Counted from the first letter of the stretch, positions 35,422-44,566 are shown. The stretch: DNA of 58,253 bases from an uncultured Alcanivorax sp. (GCA_913055795.1 CAJXLA010000005.1:1-58253), one strand, 5' to 3'. The notes: generated from the letters alone by a model not told the origin. Translations and numbers: made by a program.

Positions 35422-36024
35422 ATGAGTACACACATCCATCCGCACGAGGGCAAGATCAAGCGCAGCGACCGTGAACGGTTGATGGAACAGCGCGGGGTTA
35501 CGCTGTGGTTCACGGGTTTGTCCGGCGCAGGCAAATCCACCCTGGCGGTGGCCACCGAGGAAGCGCTGTACGAGCAGGGTTATCTCACCTATATCCTGGA
35601 CGGCGACAATATCCGCTCCGGCATCAACTCCAACCTGGGCTTCTCCCCCGAGGATCGGACCGAAAACATCCGGCGCATCGCCGAGATCGCCAGGCTCTTC
35701 CGTGATACCGGCATTATCAACCTCACCGCCTTCATTTCCCCCTACCGCGAGGACCGGCAGCTCGCGCGGCGTCTCGCCGACGGCGACTTTATCGAGGTCC
35801 ATGTGGACGCGCCCCTGGATATCTGCGAGGAGCGGGACCCCAAGGGGCTCTACAAGAAGGCCCGCAGCGGCGAAATCAAGGATTTCACCGGCATCGATGC
35901 CCCCTATGAAGCGCCGGAGAAACCCGAGATCTACGTCAATACGGACGAGCAATCCATCGCCGAATGCGTGGAGCACGTGATGGCGTATCTCAAGCACCAT
36001 GCATTTTTGAACAAGTCGCAGTGA
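35422..36024 (+). CDS. cysC: Adenylylsulfate (APS) kinase, stand-alone
   Basis: Phosphorylates APS to PAPS. The 200-aa protein has the P-loop [41 protein letters not shown], and [21 protein letters not shown], ending with [17 protein letters not shown]. It is a single-domain enzyme, and no cysD or cysN lies nearby, so ATP sulfurylase must be encoded elsewhere. It may serve PAPS for sulfate assimilation or for sulfation. A GGGGGAG ribosome site precedes it. Its place after trkAH may be chance. Confidence 0.94.
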   Translation: MSTHIHPHEGKIKRSDRERLMEQRGVTLWFTGLSGAGKSTLAVATEEALYEQGYLTYILDGDNIRSGINSNLGFSPEDRTENIRRIAEIARLFRDTGIINLTAFISPYREDRQLARRLADGDFIEVHVDAPLDICEERDPKGLYKKARSGEIKDFTGIDAPYEAPEKPEIYVNTDEQSIAECVEHVMAYLKHHAFLNKSQ

Positions 36025-36167
36025 GCACTTCCTGAACCCCCGGTTGGCGGGCTCCGCGCCTCCCAAGGGGACCATGTTACGGGCTCGCCTGCGGCCTCGC
36101 CCGTCATACTGTCCCGCGCCGAGGTAAAGCAGCTGTAGGGTGCGCCGTGCGCACCATCCCTCTGACC
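36025..36167. other. Intergenic region with short inverted repeats after cysC
   Basis: No gene is seen. Several short hairpins are visible. The clearest is GGTGCGC CGT GCGCACC (about 36139-36155), flanked by TAGGG and ATCCC. I recall similar GTAGGGTGCGC palindromes as intergenic repeats in other proteobacteria, but cannot check that here. ACGGGC and GCCCGT also pair upstream of it. Confidence 0.45.
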
Positions 36168-36433
36168 AGCAGGCTGTTGAAAAACCCTGTGCACGCTCAG
36201 GCTTTCAAGCTGGTTCGCAATCGAGGCGCTCTTTTGAAGGCGGGTGTCCACCCGTCGAAAAAGGGCAACGATGACTGCGGGCCAGCCGGAAAGCCCCGCA
36301 GGGCGTGGCCTGACGTGCCCATCTGCTGCACTTGGTTGCTCGGAAAGGGAACCACCCTGTCGGTCGCAACAAAGTACACCAGCTGCACGCTTCAGGCCAC
36401 GCTGAGCACGCACAGGGTTTTCAACAGCCTGCT
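36168..36433. repeat. Inverted-repeat element (MITE-like), copy 2, 266 bp
   Basis: The ends are near-perfect inverted repeats of about 32 bp. The left reads AGCAGGCTGTTGAAAAACCC then TGTGCACGCTCAG. The right, complemented, reads AGCAGGCTGTTGAAAACCCT then GTGCGTGCTCAG. They differ by one missing A and two substitutions. The interior aligns with 6471-6700 and folds into nested stems. There is no transposase or credible gene inside. Size, terminal repeats and location between genes fit a miniature inverted-repeat element. CTAG follows the right end, and CTAG also begins copy 1. Confidence 0.82.
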
Positions 36434-36444
36434 AGATGCGGCAA

Positions 36445-36479
36445 CCCATAAAGCCCCTGGTAGCCAGGGGCTTTATGGG
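36445..36479. terminator. Strong hairpin between cysC and alkB
   Basis: A perfect 16-bp stem (CCCATAAAGCCCCTGG with CCAGGGGCTTTATGGG) and a TAG loop. It stands between two converging genes and has no long T-run on either side. It is the natural candidate for terminating alkB and/or cysC transcripts. Confidence 0.7.
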
Positions 36480-36530
36480 CAAAAGAAGATGGCTTGTATC
36501 AAATACAGGCTCTGCGGCCCGGGAGCCTGA

Positions 36531-37679
36531 TCAGGCCGCAATCTTGTTCTGTCGCGGCTGCTGCTGGAACAGCTGATCCAGCTCGTTCTCGTAGTAGGCG
36601 CGCACCCTGGGGTTGATGACGCGCTTCCACAGCGGCGGAATCAGCGCCAGCACGAACATGGACGCGTAGCCCCCCGGCAACTGCGGGCTATCTTCGTAGT
36701 GACGCAGCACCTGATAGCGGCGCTTGGCGTACGCATGATGATCCGAATGGCGCTGCAGCTGGAACAACAACAGGTTCGTGAGGAAGTAGTTGGAGTTCCA
36801 GCTGTGCGCGGGCGTGACGCGCTCGTAACGGCCATTGTCCTGGAGCCGGCGGTGCAGGCCATAGTGTTCGATGTAGTTGATCACCTCGAGGGTGGCGGCG
36901 GCCAGCAGCCCCTGAATCACATAGAAAACAACCCCGATCCAGCCCAGCGCCAGACCGAAGACCACAGCCAGGGCGGCGGAAATGGCGTACCACCAGATCA
37001 GCTCGTTGTGCCGGCTGATGAAGGGCTTGCCCTTGCGCTCCAGGTATTTCTTCTCGAGCTTCCAGGCGTTAATGACGTTACGCACCATCGCCCGCGGCAG
37101 AAAATGGTAAACACTCTGGTTGTAGCGGCTCGACGAGGCGTCCTCGGGCGTGGACACATGCACATGGTGACCCCGGATGTGCTCCACCTTGAAGCCCGCG
37201 TAGTTCACCGTGGCGTAGAGGAAACCGCCCGCCCAGTTTTCCAGTTTGGGGTCCTTGTGAATCAGCTCGTGGCCCACATTGATCGCGAGCACGCCACCGA
37301 TAACCCCCGTGGACAGCAGCCAGCCGACCTGGCCCATCAGCGAGAATTCGGTATGGGCGAACGCCCAGGCACAGAAGGCCAGCAAGCCCAGCCAGACGGG
37401 TACGACCATCAGCGTGAACACGCGATAAGTCTTCTCCTGCGACAGGGTCGGAACCTCGGTTTCCTCATCCGGATTCGTGGGATCCTTGCCAATGATGTAG
37501 TCCAGCACCGGAATGATTCCGAAGATAAAGAGGATGGGGAACCAGGCCCAGAAGTCCTGGGTACCATTGTGCACGCCCTGATACCAGGACCAGGGCAGAA
37601 TGGGGACGATGACGAAAATGGACAGATACCCCCACTTCTTGATCTTGAGCATCAAATCCCGGTTCAGGTTCTCGAGCAT
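36531..37679 (-). CDS. alkB: Alkane 1-monooxygenase (integral-membrane AlkB)
   Basis: Hydroxylates the end carbon of medium-chain n-alkanes, using electrons from rubredoxin. The 382-aa protein has six or so hydrophobic segments and the AlkB histidine motifs: HELIH (137-141), EHIRGHH (166-172) and LQRHSDHH (308-315), plus NYIEHYGL (268-275). Rubredoxin and rubredoxin reductase genes are not in this window. A divergent GntR-type gene lies 135 bp away, an arrangement I recall for alkB2 in Alcanivorax. GAGG precedes the ATG by six bases. Confidence 0.96.
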   Translation of the reverse strand: MLENLNRDLMLKIKKWGYLSIFVIVPILPWSWYQGVHNGTQDFWAWFPILFIFGIIPVLDYIIGKDPTNPDEETEVPTLSQEKTYRVFTLMVVPVWLGLLAFCAWAFAHTEFSLMGQVGWLLSTGVIGGVLAINVGHELIHKDPKLENWAGGFLYATVNYAGFKVEHIRGHHVHVSTPEDASSSRYNQSVYHFLPRAMVRNVINAWKLEKKYLERKGKPFISRHNELIWWYAISAALAVVFGLALGWIGVVFYVIQGLLAAATLEVINYIEHYGLHRRLQDNGRYERVTPAHSWNSNYFLTNLLLFQLQRHSDHHAYAKRRYQVLRHYEDSPQLPGGYASMFVLALIPPLWKRVINPRVRAYYENELDQLFQQQPRQNKIAA

Positions 37680-37714
37680 GGCGCACCTCGGTCGCTTTCT
37701 GCATGTACGGGAGC

Positions 37715-37743
37715 ATACTGCCCGCTATTTCTTGAAGTGTCAA
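37715..37743 (-). promoter_or_regulatory. Probable alkB promoter
   Basis: On the minus strand, a perfect -35 box TTGACA (37738-37743) and a CAGTAT -10 box (37715-37720) are separated by 17 bp, about 36 bp upstream of the alkB start. Confidence 0.65.
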
Positions 37744-37744
37744 A

Positions 37745-37786
37745 CAATTCAAGAATTGCTGATTTATGCGGCCGAATCCGGCATAA
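37745..37786. promoter_or_regulatory. Two candidate regulator sites between alkB and the GntR gene
   Basis: CAATTC..GAATTG (37745-37758) lies directly against the alkB -35 box. TTATGC...GCATAA (37764-37786) is a longer palindrome with an 11-bp centre, and it overlaps a CATAAT that may be the -10 box of the GntR gene. Binding by the adjacent regulator is inference. Confidence 0.5.
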
Positions 37787-37814
37787 TGGCAACTTCCGGC
37801 ACAGGAGGTGATTC

Positions 37815-38483
37815 ATGGCAGCACTGCAACCCGCGGCGACACTCAGCGAGCAGATCGCGCAACACCTGGGGCAGCGCATCATCCGGGGCGAACTCGCTCC
37901 GGGCGAGCGACTGCCCGAGCAGGAGCTGTCCCGGGAGCTTGACGTAAGCACTAACTCACTCCGAGAGGCTTTCCGGCTGCTGGAAAAGCAGCACCTGGTG
38001 GAACATCAGGCGCGCCGGGGCGCGCGCGTTCGTCCCGTGTCGGAGGACGAGGTCCGGGATCTGTACGATTTTCTCTTCCTTCTGCTGGGCCACCTGGCCA
38101 GCGAGGCCGCACGGATCTGGCAGCCGGGCGAGATGGACGATCTCGTCAACCTGCTGCCGGAACTCGAACGCCATCACCAGGCGAACGACATCGCCGCCGC
38201 CCACGAGGTGGCGTTCCAGGTGGTTCACCAGGCCCTGCGGTTTGCCCACAACCGTTACCTGCGGGGCGACATCGAGGACCTGTTACCCCTGCTCAAGCGT
38301 TATTCCTATATCGCGCTGCAGGAAGAAACCACGGAATTCGACGTCTCCCTGGCGATCTTCCAGCGGCTCATGGCCAATGTCATGAACCGCGACAGCGAGG
38401 CAGCGGCCGCCGATATTCGCGAATACGGCGCCAATCAGTGCCGCATTGTCCTGCGCGCGGTGGCGAAGCGCTACGCCGCCTGA
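37815..38483 (+). CDS. GntR-family (FadR/FCD-like) regulator, probable alkB regulator
   Basis: A 222-aa protein with an N-terminal GntR winged helix (QHLGQRIIRGELAPGERL, then EQELSRELDVSTNSLREAFR, about 15-58). An all-helical C-terminal domain like the FCD type (about 75-215) contains the HEVAFQVVHQAL region, where metal ligands usually lie. The ligand is probably a fatty acid or acyl derivative; that is inference from the divergent alkB. AGGAGGTG gives a strong ribosome site. A K+/H+ antiporter gene follows 65 bp downstream on the same strand. Confidence 0.88.
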   Translation: MAALQPAATLSEQIAQHLGQRIIRGELAPGERLPEQELSRELDVSTNSLREAFRLLEKQHLVEHQARRGARVRPVSEDEVRDLYDFLFLLLGHLASEAARIWQPGEMDDLVNLLPELERHHQANDIAAAHEVAFQVVHQALRFAHNRYLRGDIEDLLPLLKRYSYIALQEETTEFDVSLAIFQRLMANVMNRDSEAAAADIREYGANQCRIVLRAVAKRYAA

Positions 38484-38548
38484 TCCGGGGCAGCCCCGAC
38501 GCCGGTGGGGCGTTATAATGACACCTTAGTCGCCGGAACCGGGGATCC

Positions 38549-40258
38549 ATGGATAGTTTCCATCTGCTGGTGCTCATCGGCGCCGGCCTGCTGTTTACCG
38601 GTCTGCTGCTGGGCACCCTGAGCCTGCGCTTCGGGGTGCCGTCGTTGCTCGTATTCCTGGTGGTGGGCATGCTCGCCGGCGTGGATGGTCCGGGCGGGCT
38701 CAAGTACGACGACTTTGCCACCGGCTTTCTGGTCAGCAATATCGCCCTGGCCGTGATCCTGCTCGACGGCGGCCTGCGCACCCGGCTGCATGCCTTCCGG
38801 GTGGGACTGAATCCGGCACTCATGCTGGCCGTGCCCGGCGTCATGATGACTGCCGGGCTCGTCGGCGGTTTCGCCGTCTGGCTCACGGGCGTGGACTGGC
38901 GGCTGGCGTTCATGCTCGGCGGCATTATCGCCTCCACGGACGCAGCGGCCGTTTTCAATGTGATCAAGAGTGCCGGGCTGCGGCTAAATGACCGTGTCGC
39001 CAGCACGCTGGAGGTGGAGTCGGGGCTCAATGATCCCATGGCCATCTTCATCACCGTCTCGCTGATTGAACTCTGGCAACAGCAGGGCGGGCAGCCGGGC
39101 TGGACTATTGTGATGGACCTGGTCCGCCAGATCGGGCTGGGCGCGCTGGGCGGGCTGGCGCTGGGCCTGCTGCTGTCGCTGGTGCTGGTGCGGCTGCGCG
39201 GCAACGAGGGGCTGCACGCGCTCATGCTGTGCAGCGGCGGCGCCACCGTCTTTGCCCTGATCAGTCTGATCGGCGGCAGCGGTTTTCTCGCCGCTTATCT
39301 GTGCGGTCTGGTGGCGGGCAACCTGCGCGGCGGCGCCAGTGACAATGTGCTGCGCGCCATGGACTCCATGGCCTGGCTGGCCCAGTCCGCCATGTTCCTG
39401 TTCCTGGGGCTGCTGGTCACGCCTTCGGAGTTGCTGTCCGGACCGCTGCTGGGGGCAGCGGTGGTGATCGCGTTTTTCCTCATCCTCGTCGCCCGGCCGG
39501 CGGCGGTGGCGCTGTGCCTGCTGCCCTTTGATTTCAGCTGGCGCGAGCAGGGTTTTATCGCCTGGACCGGACTGCGCGGGGCCGTGCCCATTGTCTTGGC
39601 GGTCTTCCCCCTGCTGGCCGACGTGGAAGGTGCGCGCTGGGTTTTCAATATCACCTTTGTGGTGGTACTCACCTCGCTACTGCTGCAGGGCTCGAGCATG
39701 GGCCTGATGGCACGCGGGCTGCGCATCACGCTGCCGCCGGCGGCGGAGCCGCGTCAGGCGGTTCCGCTCAAGGGCACCGGGGGACTCATCATGGCACGCT
39801 TTCAGGTGGACCCGGGCTCGCGGGCGGACGGCCGGGATCTGCACCATATCGCGGCGGGTCAGGCGCGAGCCATGGCCGTCACCCGTCATCATCAGACCGT
39901 CAATGCCCGGGACCTGGACATCCTCGAGGCGGGCGATCTGGTCACCTGGTTCTGTACGCCCACGGATCAGGATCACCTCAGCGAGTGGTTCCGCGCCGGT
40001 TCGGCGGAGTTACGGGCCTTTTTCGGGGATTTCACCGTACGCGGCGATGTGAGCGTGGCCGACATGGCCCGGGCCTATGGGCTCACCGATGTGCCCGCCG
40101 CGGACCTGGAGCGCGACCTGGATCAGCTCTTCCAACACAACGCTCGGGGCGCGCCCGTGGTGGGTGACCGTTGCCGACTGGGCGCGTTGGTGCTGCGGGT
40201 ACGCGCCGTGCAGGGCAAGAAGGTCACGCTGGTGGGCGTAACCCTGCCCAGCGAGTAG
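38549..40258 (+). CDS. K+/H+ (cation/proton) antiporter, NhaP2/CvrA type
   Basis: A 569-aa protein of the CPA1 family. Residues about 1-390 hold 12 or so membrane segments with the ion-binding region GGIIASTDAAAVF and ESGLNDPMA, and WTGLRGAVPIVLA later. A cytoplasmic TrkA_C (RCK_C) domain (about 405-480) follows, then a CorC/HlyC-like C-terminal domain (about 490-565). This layout is that of NhaP2/CvrA, which exports K+ under high potassium or low-osmolarity conditions. trkAH, the uptake system, lies 4 kb away. Confidence 0.92.
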   Translation: MDSFHLLVLIGAGLLFTGLLLGTLSLRFGVPSLLVFLVVGMLAGVDGPGGLKYDDFATGFLVSNIALAVILLDGGLRTRLHAFRVGLNPALMLAVPGVMMTAGLVGGFAVWLTGVDWRLAFMLGGIIASTDAAAVFNVIKSAGLRLNDRVASTLEVESGLNDPMAIFITVSLIELWQQQGGQPGWTIVMDLVRQIGLGALGGLALGLLLSLVLVRLRGNEGLHALMLCSGGATVFALISLIGGSGFLAAYLCGLVAGNLRGGASDNVLRAMDSMAWLAQSAMFLFLGLLVTPSELLSGPLLGAAVVIAFFLILVARPAAVALCLLPFDFSWREQGFIAWTGLRGAVPIVLAVFPLLADVEGARWVFNITFVVVLTSLLLQGSSMGLMARGLRITLPPAAEPRQAVPLKGTGGLIMARFQVDPGSRADGRDLHHIAAGQARAMAVTRHHQTVNARDLDILEAGDLVTWFCTPTDQDHLSEWFRAGSAELRAFFGDFTVRGDVSVADMARAYGLTDVPAADLERDLDQLFQHNARGAPVVGDRCRLGALVLRVRAVQGKKVTLVGVTLPSE

Positions 40259-40294
40259 AATCCGACCCTTTGGGGCCAACAGGGGAGATCCGGC

Positions 40295-41113
40295 ATGTCC
40301 AGAGCCTATGCGGGGCATCGAATTGTGATCACGGGCGCGGGCGCCGGCATCGGCGCCCTCATGGCGGAGAAATTCGCCGCACGGGGTGCGGAAGTCATTG
40401 TCACCGCCCGGCGCGAACAAGCGGCGCGCGACGTAAGCGAGCACATCCGCAACAGCGGGGGAGAAGCCTTTCCGTATGTGCTGGATGTCACCGACATCGA
40501 CAGTATCCCCGCCTTCCGCGACAAGCTCCATGCCGAACGCGGACGCATCACCATGTTGATCAACAATGCCGGCGTAGTTTTCGGCGGCGAATTCGAACAG
40601 CTCCCCCTGGCCGATCATCTCAACACCTTCCAGGTGAACACCAATGGCCTGGTGGCCATGACCCATGCCTTCCTGCCGGATCTGATCCAGGCGTCCTCCG
40701 CCTGGCTGGTCAATATCGCCAGTGCCTCGGCCTTTCTGGGGCTGCCCTACGGCAGTTCCTACGCCGCCAGCAAGTGGGCGGTAGTGGGCTTTTCCGAATC
40801 CATCCGCCTGGAAATGCAGATGCGCGAGTTCGACCATGTGGGCGTAACCACCGTCTGTCCCAGCTATATTGCCACCGGCATGTTCGAAGGGGTCAAGACA
40901 CCCCTGTTGTCGCCCATGCTCACCCCGGACAAGGTGGTGCGCTCCATCCTCAAGGGCCTCAAGCGCGGTGATGCCTTCGTCATCGAGCCGCCCATGGCCC
41001 GCTCGGTGGAACTGCTCAAGGGTACGCTGCCACGCGGGATCTGGGATCAGGTCGCCCGGATCACCGGTGTGTCCACGAGTATGTATAGCTGGCGGGGCAA
41101 GAGTCGCAAGTAG
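40295..41113 (+). CDS. Short-chain dehydrogenase/reductase
   Basis: A 272-aa classical SDR with the cofactor loop ITGAGAGIGALMAEKFA, the NNAGV motif (LINNAGVVFGG), an active-site Ser in NIASASAFLG and the YAASK catalytic pair (SYAASKWAVVGF). The arginines after the glycine loop (TARREQ) favour NADP. It lies between the antiporter and an acyl-CoA dehydrogenase, so a fatty aldehyde, acyl or alcohol substrate is plausible but not shown. The last codons and stop (KSRK) fall in the left arm of repeat C. Confidence 0.9.
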   Translation: MSRAYAGHRIVITGAGAGIGALMAEKFAARGAEVIVTARREQAARDVSEHIRNSGGEAFPYVLDVTDIDSIPAFRDKLHAERGRITMLINNAGVVFGGEFEQLPLADHLNTFQVNTNGLVAMTHAFLPDLIQASSAWLVNIASASAFLGLPYGSSYAASKWAVVGFSESIRLEMQMREFDHVGVTTVCPSYIATGMFEGVKTPLLSPMLTPDKVVRSILKGLKRGDAFVIEPPMARSVELLKGTLPRGIWDQVARITGVSTSMYSWRGKSRK

Positions 41114-41205
41114 CAAGTCGAAAGTAGAAAGAAATGAAGAAAGGCCGCGCTTCGCGCGGCCGCTCAATTTTTCTCGCGACTTTGGTCTTTCGACTTTCGA
41201 CTGCG
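41103..41205. repeat. Purine/pyrimidine-armed inverted repeat C with GC hairpin
   Basis: The left arm (GTCGCAAGTAGCAAGTCGAA, then AGTAGAAAGAAATGAAG) is purine-rich and starts inside the SDR gene's last codons. The core is an 8-bp stem, GGCCGCGC/GCGCGGCC (41143-41161), with loop TTC. The right arm (TTTTTCTCGCGACTTTGG, then TCTTTCGACTTTCGACTG) is the imperfect complement of the left. It should act as a terminator between the SDR and the acyl-CoA dehydrogenase gene, both on the plus strand. About 110 bp downstream of it look ordinary. Confidence 0.8.
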
Positions 41206-41316
41206 TCAGGCCCCCGATTTACCGCCGCGCCACGTCGACATGCTTACCCTGTCAATGAGTCTTGCTCCCTGTCCCTGTAAAAACCCCGCCTGACGCTATT
41301 GATACCGAGGTGAGCC

Positions 41317-43131
41317 ATGCCGACCTACCGTACACCGCAACGGGACATGAAGTTTCTGCTGGACGAAGTCTTCGACTTCCCCGCCCATTACCAGCAGCTG
41401 CCCGGCGGGGAGGAGGCTACACCCGACATGGTCAACGCCATCATCGGGGAGATGGGCAAGCTCTGCGAGAACACCCTGGCGCCGCTGTACCAGTCCGGCG
41501 ATGAAGAGGGCTGCAAGCTGGAAAACGGCGAGGTCACCACACCCACGGGGTTCAAGGAAGCGTACCAGGAATACATCAACGGTGGCTGGCAGGGGCTGTC
41601 CCATCCACCCGAATACGGCGGCCAGGGGCTGCCCATGTCGCTGGGGCTGATCAAGCAGGAAATGATGGGCACGGCCAACTGGCCCTTCGCCATGTATCCC
41701 GGCCTCAGCCTGGGCGCGCAGAACACCATCATGATGCATGGCACGGACGAGCAAAAGAACACCTATCTGCCGCCGCTTACCGAAGGCACCTGGGGGGGCA
41801 CCATGTGCCTGACCGAACCCCAGTGCGGCACGGACCTGGGCCAGGTCAAAACCAAGGCGGTGCCGCAGGATGACGGCAGCTACAAGATCGCGGGCACCAA
41901 GATCTTCATTTCCTCCGGCGAGCATGATCTCACCGAAAACATCGTCCATGTGGTGCTCGCGCGCACACCGGGCGCGCCCGAAGGCACCAAGGGCATTTCC
42001 CTGTTCATCGTGCCCAAGTATCTGCCGGGCCATATCGGTGAAAGCAACGGCGTGTCCTGTGGCGCGCTGGAAAAGAAGATGGGCATCAAGGCCTCGGCCA
42101 CCTGTGTCATGAATTTCGACGAGGCGACAGGCTTCATGCTGGGTCCGGAGAATCAGGGCATGGAGTGCATGTTCACCTTCATGAACAGCGCACGCATCGG
42201 CACCGCCATGCAGGGACTCTGTCATGCCGAGCTTTCCTATCAGGGCGCGCTGCCCTATGCGAAGGAGCGCCGGTCCATGCGCGCGCTTTCGGGCAAGAAG
42301 GATCCGGACGCGGTAGCCGATCCGCTGATCGAACACGGCGACGTGCGGCGGATGCTGCTGACCCAGAAAGCCTTCGTGGAAGGCGCGCGGTCCATGCTCT
42401 ATTTCGCCGGCCAGTATGCGGATCACATGGTCGTGGGTATCACCGAGGAAGACAACGACCAATACGAGTACTGGGATGACAAACTCGGCTTCCTCACGCC
42501 CATCCTCAAGGGCTTTCTCACCGAGATGGGTCTGGAGTGCGCCAACCTGGGGATGCAGATCTGGGGCGGTCACGGCTATATCAGTGAAAACGGCATGGAG
42601 CAGATTGCGCGGGACGCGCGCATCGCCACCCTCTATGAGGGCACCACGGGCATTCAGGCGCTGGATCTGCTCGGGCGCAAGGTGCTGTTGCTCACCCAGG
42701 GGCGTTGCGTACGCGATTTCACGGCCCTGCTGACGCGCTTCGGCCGGCGGAATCTGACCCATTCCGAACTGCGGCCCTATGCCTGGAAACTGCTCAAGAT
42801 CGCGGCTCAGTGGAATTACATCACCACACGCATCGGCATGACGGCCCGCAAGGACCGGGACATGGTGGGCACGGCCAGCCATGATTTTCTGATGTATTCC
42901 GGCTACGCCATGATGGCCTATTTCTGGGCCCTGCAGGCGGAAACCGCGCAGCACAAGCTCAACGACGGTGGCGATCAGCCCGAGGACTTCTATCGCGCCA
43001 AGCTGGAGACGGCCGAGTTCTACTTCGACCATCTGCTGCCGCGCGCGTCGGCACACGCCGACGCGGCGCTCAAGCCCACCAAGGGCATCATGCAGATGGC
43101 GGCGGAGCGGTTCTCCTTCGATTACGAATAA
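41317..43131 (+). CDS. Acyl-CoA dehydrogenase (long form with extra C-terminal domain)
   Basis: A 604-aa flavoprotein that should introduce the alpha-beta double bond in acyl-CoA. The N-terminal lid region is followed by FAD/substrate segments (MCLTEPQCGTDLG, GTKIFISSGEHDLTEN) and the catalytic Glu region ATLYEGTTGIQALDLLGRK. The extra C-terminal part (about 470-604) ends KGIMQMAAERFSFDYE. Such long forms include DmdC-like and some fatty acyl-CoA dehydrogenases; chain length cannot be told. GAGGTGA precedes the ATG. The wax ester synthase gene follows 61 bp downstream. Confidence 0.93.
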   Translation: MPTYRTPQRDMKFLLDEVFDFPAHYQQLPGGEEATPDMVNAIIGEMGKLCENTLAPLYQSGDEEGCKLENGEVTTPTGFKEAYQEYINGGWQGLSHPPEYGGQGLPMSLGLIKQEMMGTANWPFAMYPGLSLGAQNTIMMHGTDEQKNTYLPPLTEGTWGGTMCLTEPQCGTDLGQVKTKAVPQDDGSYKIAGTKIFISSGEHDLTENIVHVVLARTPGAPEGTKGISLFIVPKYLPGHIGESNGVSCGALEKKMGIKASATCVMNFDEATGFMLGPENQGMECMFTFMNSARIGTAMQGLCHAELSYQGALPYAKERRSMRALSGKKDPDAVADPLIEHGDVRRMLLTQKAFVEGARSMLYFAGQYADHMVVGITEEDNDQYEYWDDKLGFLTPILKGFLTEMGLECANLGMQIWGGHGYISENGMEQIARDARIATLYEGTTGIQALDLLGRKVLLLTQGRCVRDFTALLTRFGRRNLTHSELRPYAWKLLKIAAQWNYITTRIGMTARKDRDMVGTASHDFLMYSGYAMMAYFWALQAETAQHKLNDGGDQPEDFYRAKLETAEFYFDHLLPRASAHADAALKPTKGIMQMAAERFSFDYE

Positions 43132-43192
43132 AACCGATCGGGCGTCGGGGCTCTGATACACTGGCGCCCGAACCACAGACCAGGGGGCGAAG

Positions 43193-44566
43193 GTGCGCAG
43201 ACTCTCTCCGGTGGACCAGCTCTTTCTGTGGCTGGAACGCCGCCAGCAACCCATGCATGTGGCCGGCCTGCAACTGTTTTCCTATCCGGAAGGGGCCAAG
43301 GCCAACTATGTGCGGGATCTGGCGGAGTCCATGCGCGAGTATACCCAGCCCTCGCCGCCATTCAATCAGCGGCTGGTCCATCGCTGGGGCCAGACCTTCT
43401 GGGACACCGACCAGCAGTTCGATCTGGCCTGTCATCTCCGCCACGAGGCGTTGCCCAAACCCGGTCGCGTCCGGGAATTGCTGACGCTGGTCTCGGCGGA
43501 GCACTCCAACCTGCTCGACCGCCAGCGCCCGCTGTGGCAAGCGCATTTGATCGAGGGGCTGCGCGGGCGGCGGTTCGCGCTCTATACCAAGGTGCATCAT
43601 TCCCTGGTAGACGGCATCGCCGCCATGCGCCTGGGCATGCGCGCGCTGTCCACGGATCCGGACGAACGCAACCTGCCGCCGGTCTGGGCTCAGCCCCAGC
43701 GCCGGCGCAAGAGCGCCAATCTGACCAATCCCGTGGATGTGGCCGGCAGCGTCGCACAGCTCACCTCGACCGCGGGCAAGCAGATTGCCACCGTGCCCAC
43801 GGTGGCCCGGGAGGTGTACCGCGCCACCCAGAAGGCGCGCCATGATCCGGACTATGTCTCCGTATTCCAGGCGCCCCAGAGCATGCTCAACCAGGGCATT
43901 ACGGGTTCGCGGCGTTTCGCCGCGCAATCCTATTCCATGGAGCGGATCAAGGCCGTGGGCCAGCGCGCGGATTGCACCGTCAATGACGTGATTCTGGCCA
44001 TGTGCGGCAGCGCGCTGCGCGAATACCTGATCGGACAGAATGCGCTTCCGGACCAGCCCCTGATCGCCATGGTGCCGGTATCGCTGCGCCAGGATGAAAG
44101 CGACGACGGCAATCAGGTCGCCACCATTCTGGCCAATCTGGGCACCCACATCGCCGATCCGGGCAAACGCCTGGAAGTCATTCGCTCGTCGGTGCGGGAA
44201 GGCAAGGAACGCTACCAGCAGATGAATTCCGAGGAAATCCTCAATTATACGGCACTGACGCTGGCGCCCACGGCCCTGAATCTCATGACCGGTATGGTGC
44301 CGCGCTGGCAGGCGTTCAATGTGGTCATTTCCAATGTGCCGGGGCCGAAGGAACCGCTGTACTGGAACGGCGCGCGTCTGGAAGGCATGTATCCGGTCTC
44401 CATTGTGCTCGACCGGATCGCGCTGAATATCACACTCACCAGCTACATTGATCAGATCGAGTTCGGGCTCATCGCCTGCCGGCGGACGCTGCCCTCCATG
44501 CAACGGCTGCTGGATTATCTCGAACGCAGCCTGTTCGAACTGGAAGTGGCGGTCGATATTCGTTGA
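43193..44566 (+). CDS. Wax ester synthase / acyl-CoA:diacylglycerol acyltransferase (WS/DGAT)
   Basis: Esterifies acyl-CoA to fatty alcohols or diacylglycerol, making storage wax or triacylglycerol. The 457-aa protein has the catalytic HHxxxDG motif as HHSLVDG (135-141), an RPLW motif upstream (RQRPLWQAHLIEGL), the NDV motif (TVNDVILAMCG) and the C-terminal VVISNVPGP...LEGMYPVS. It starts with GTG after a GGGGGCGAA ribosome site. With alkB and the acyl-CoA genes, it suggests storage of carbon derived from hydrocarbons. No phasin or fatty acyl reductase is seen. Confidence 0.95.
   Translation: MRRLSPVDQLFLWLERRQQPMHVAGLQLFSYPEGAKANYVRDLAESMREYTQPSPPFNQRLVHRWGQTFWDTDQQFDLACHLRHEALPKPGRVRELLTLVSAEHSNLLDRQRPLWQAHLIEGLRGRRFALYTKVHHSLVDGIAAMRLGMRALSTDPDERNLPPVWAQPQRRRKSANLTNPVDVAGSVAQLTSTAGKQIATVPTVAREVYRATQKARHDPDYVSVFQAPQSMLNQGITGSRRFAAQSYSMERIKAVGQRADCTVNDVILAMCGSALREYLIGQNALPDQPLIAMVPVSLRQDESDDGNQVATILANLGTHIADPGKRLEVIRSSVREGKERYQQMNSEEILNYTALTLAPTALNLMTGMVPRWQAFNVVISNVPGPKEPLYWNGARLEGMYPVSIVLDRIALNITLTSYIDQIEFGLIACRRTLPSMQRLLDYLERSLFELEVAVDIR

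Noticed and set aside
36147-36530. A 127-codon frame through the inverted-repeat element, and similar frames in copy 1
   Set aside because: The frame crosses terminal repeats and a terminator stem, and resembles only the other copy of the repeat, so it reflects the repeat rather than a gene.
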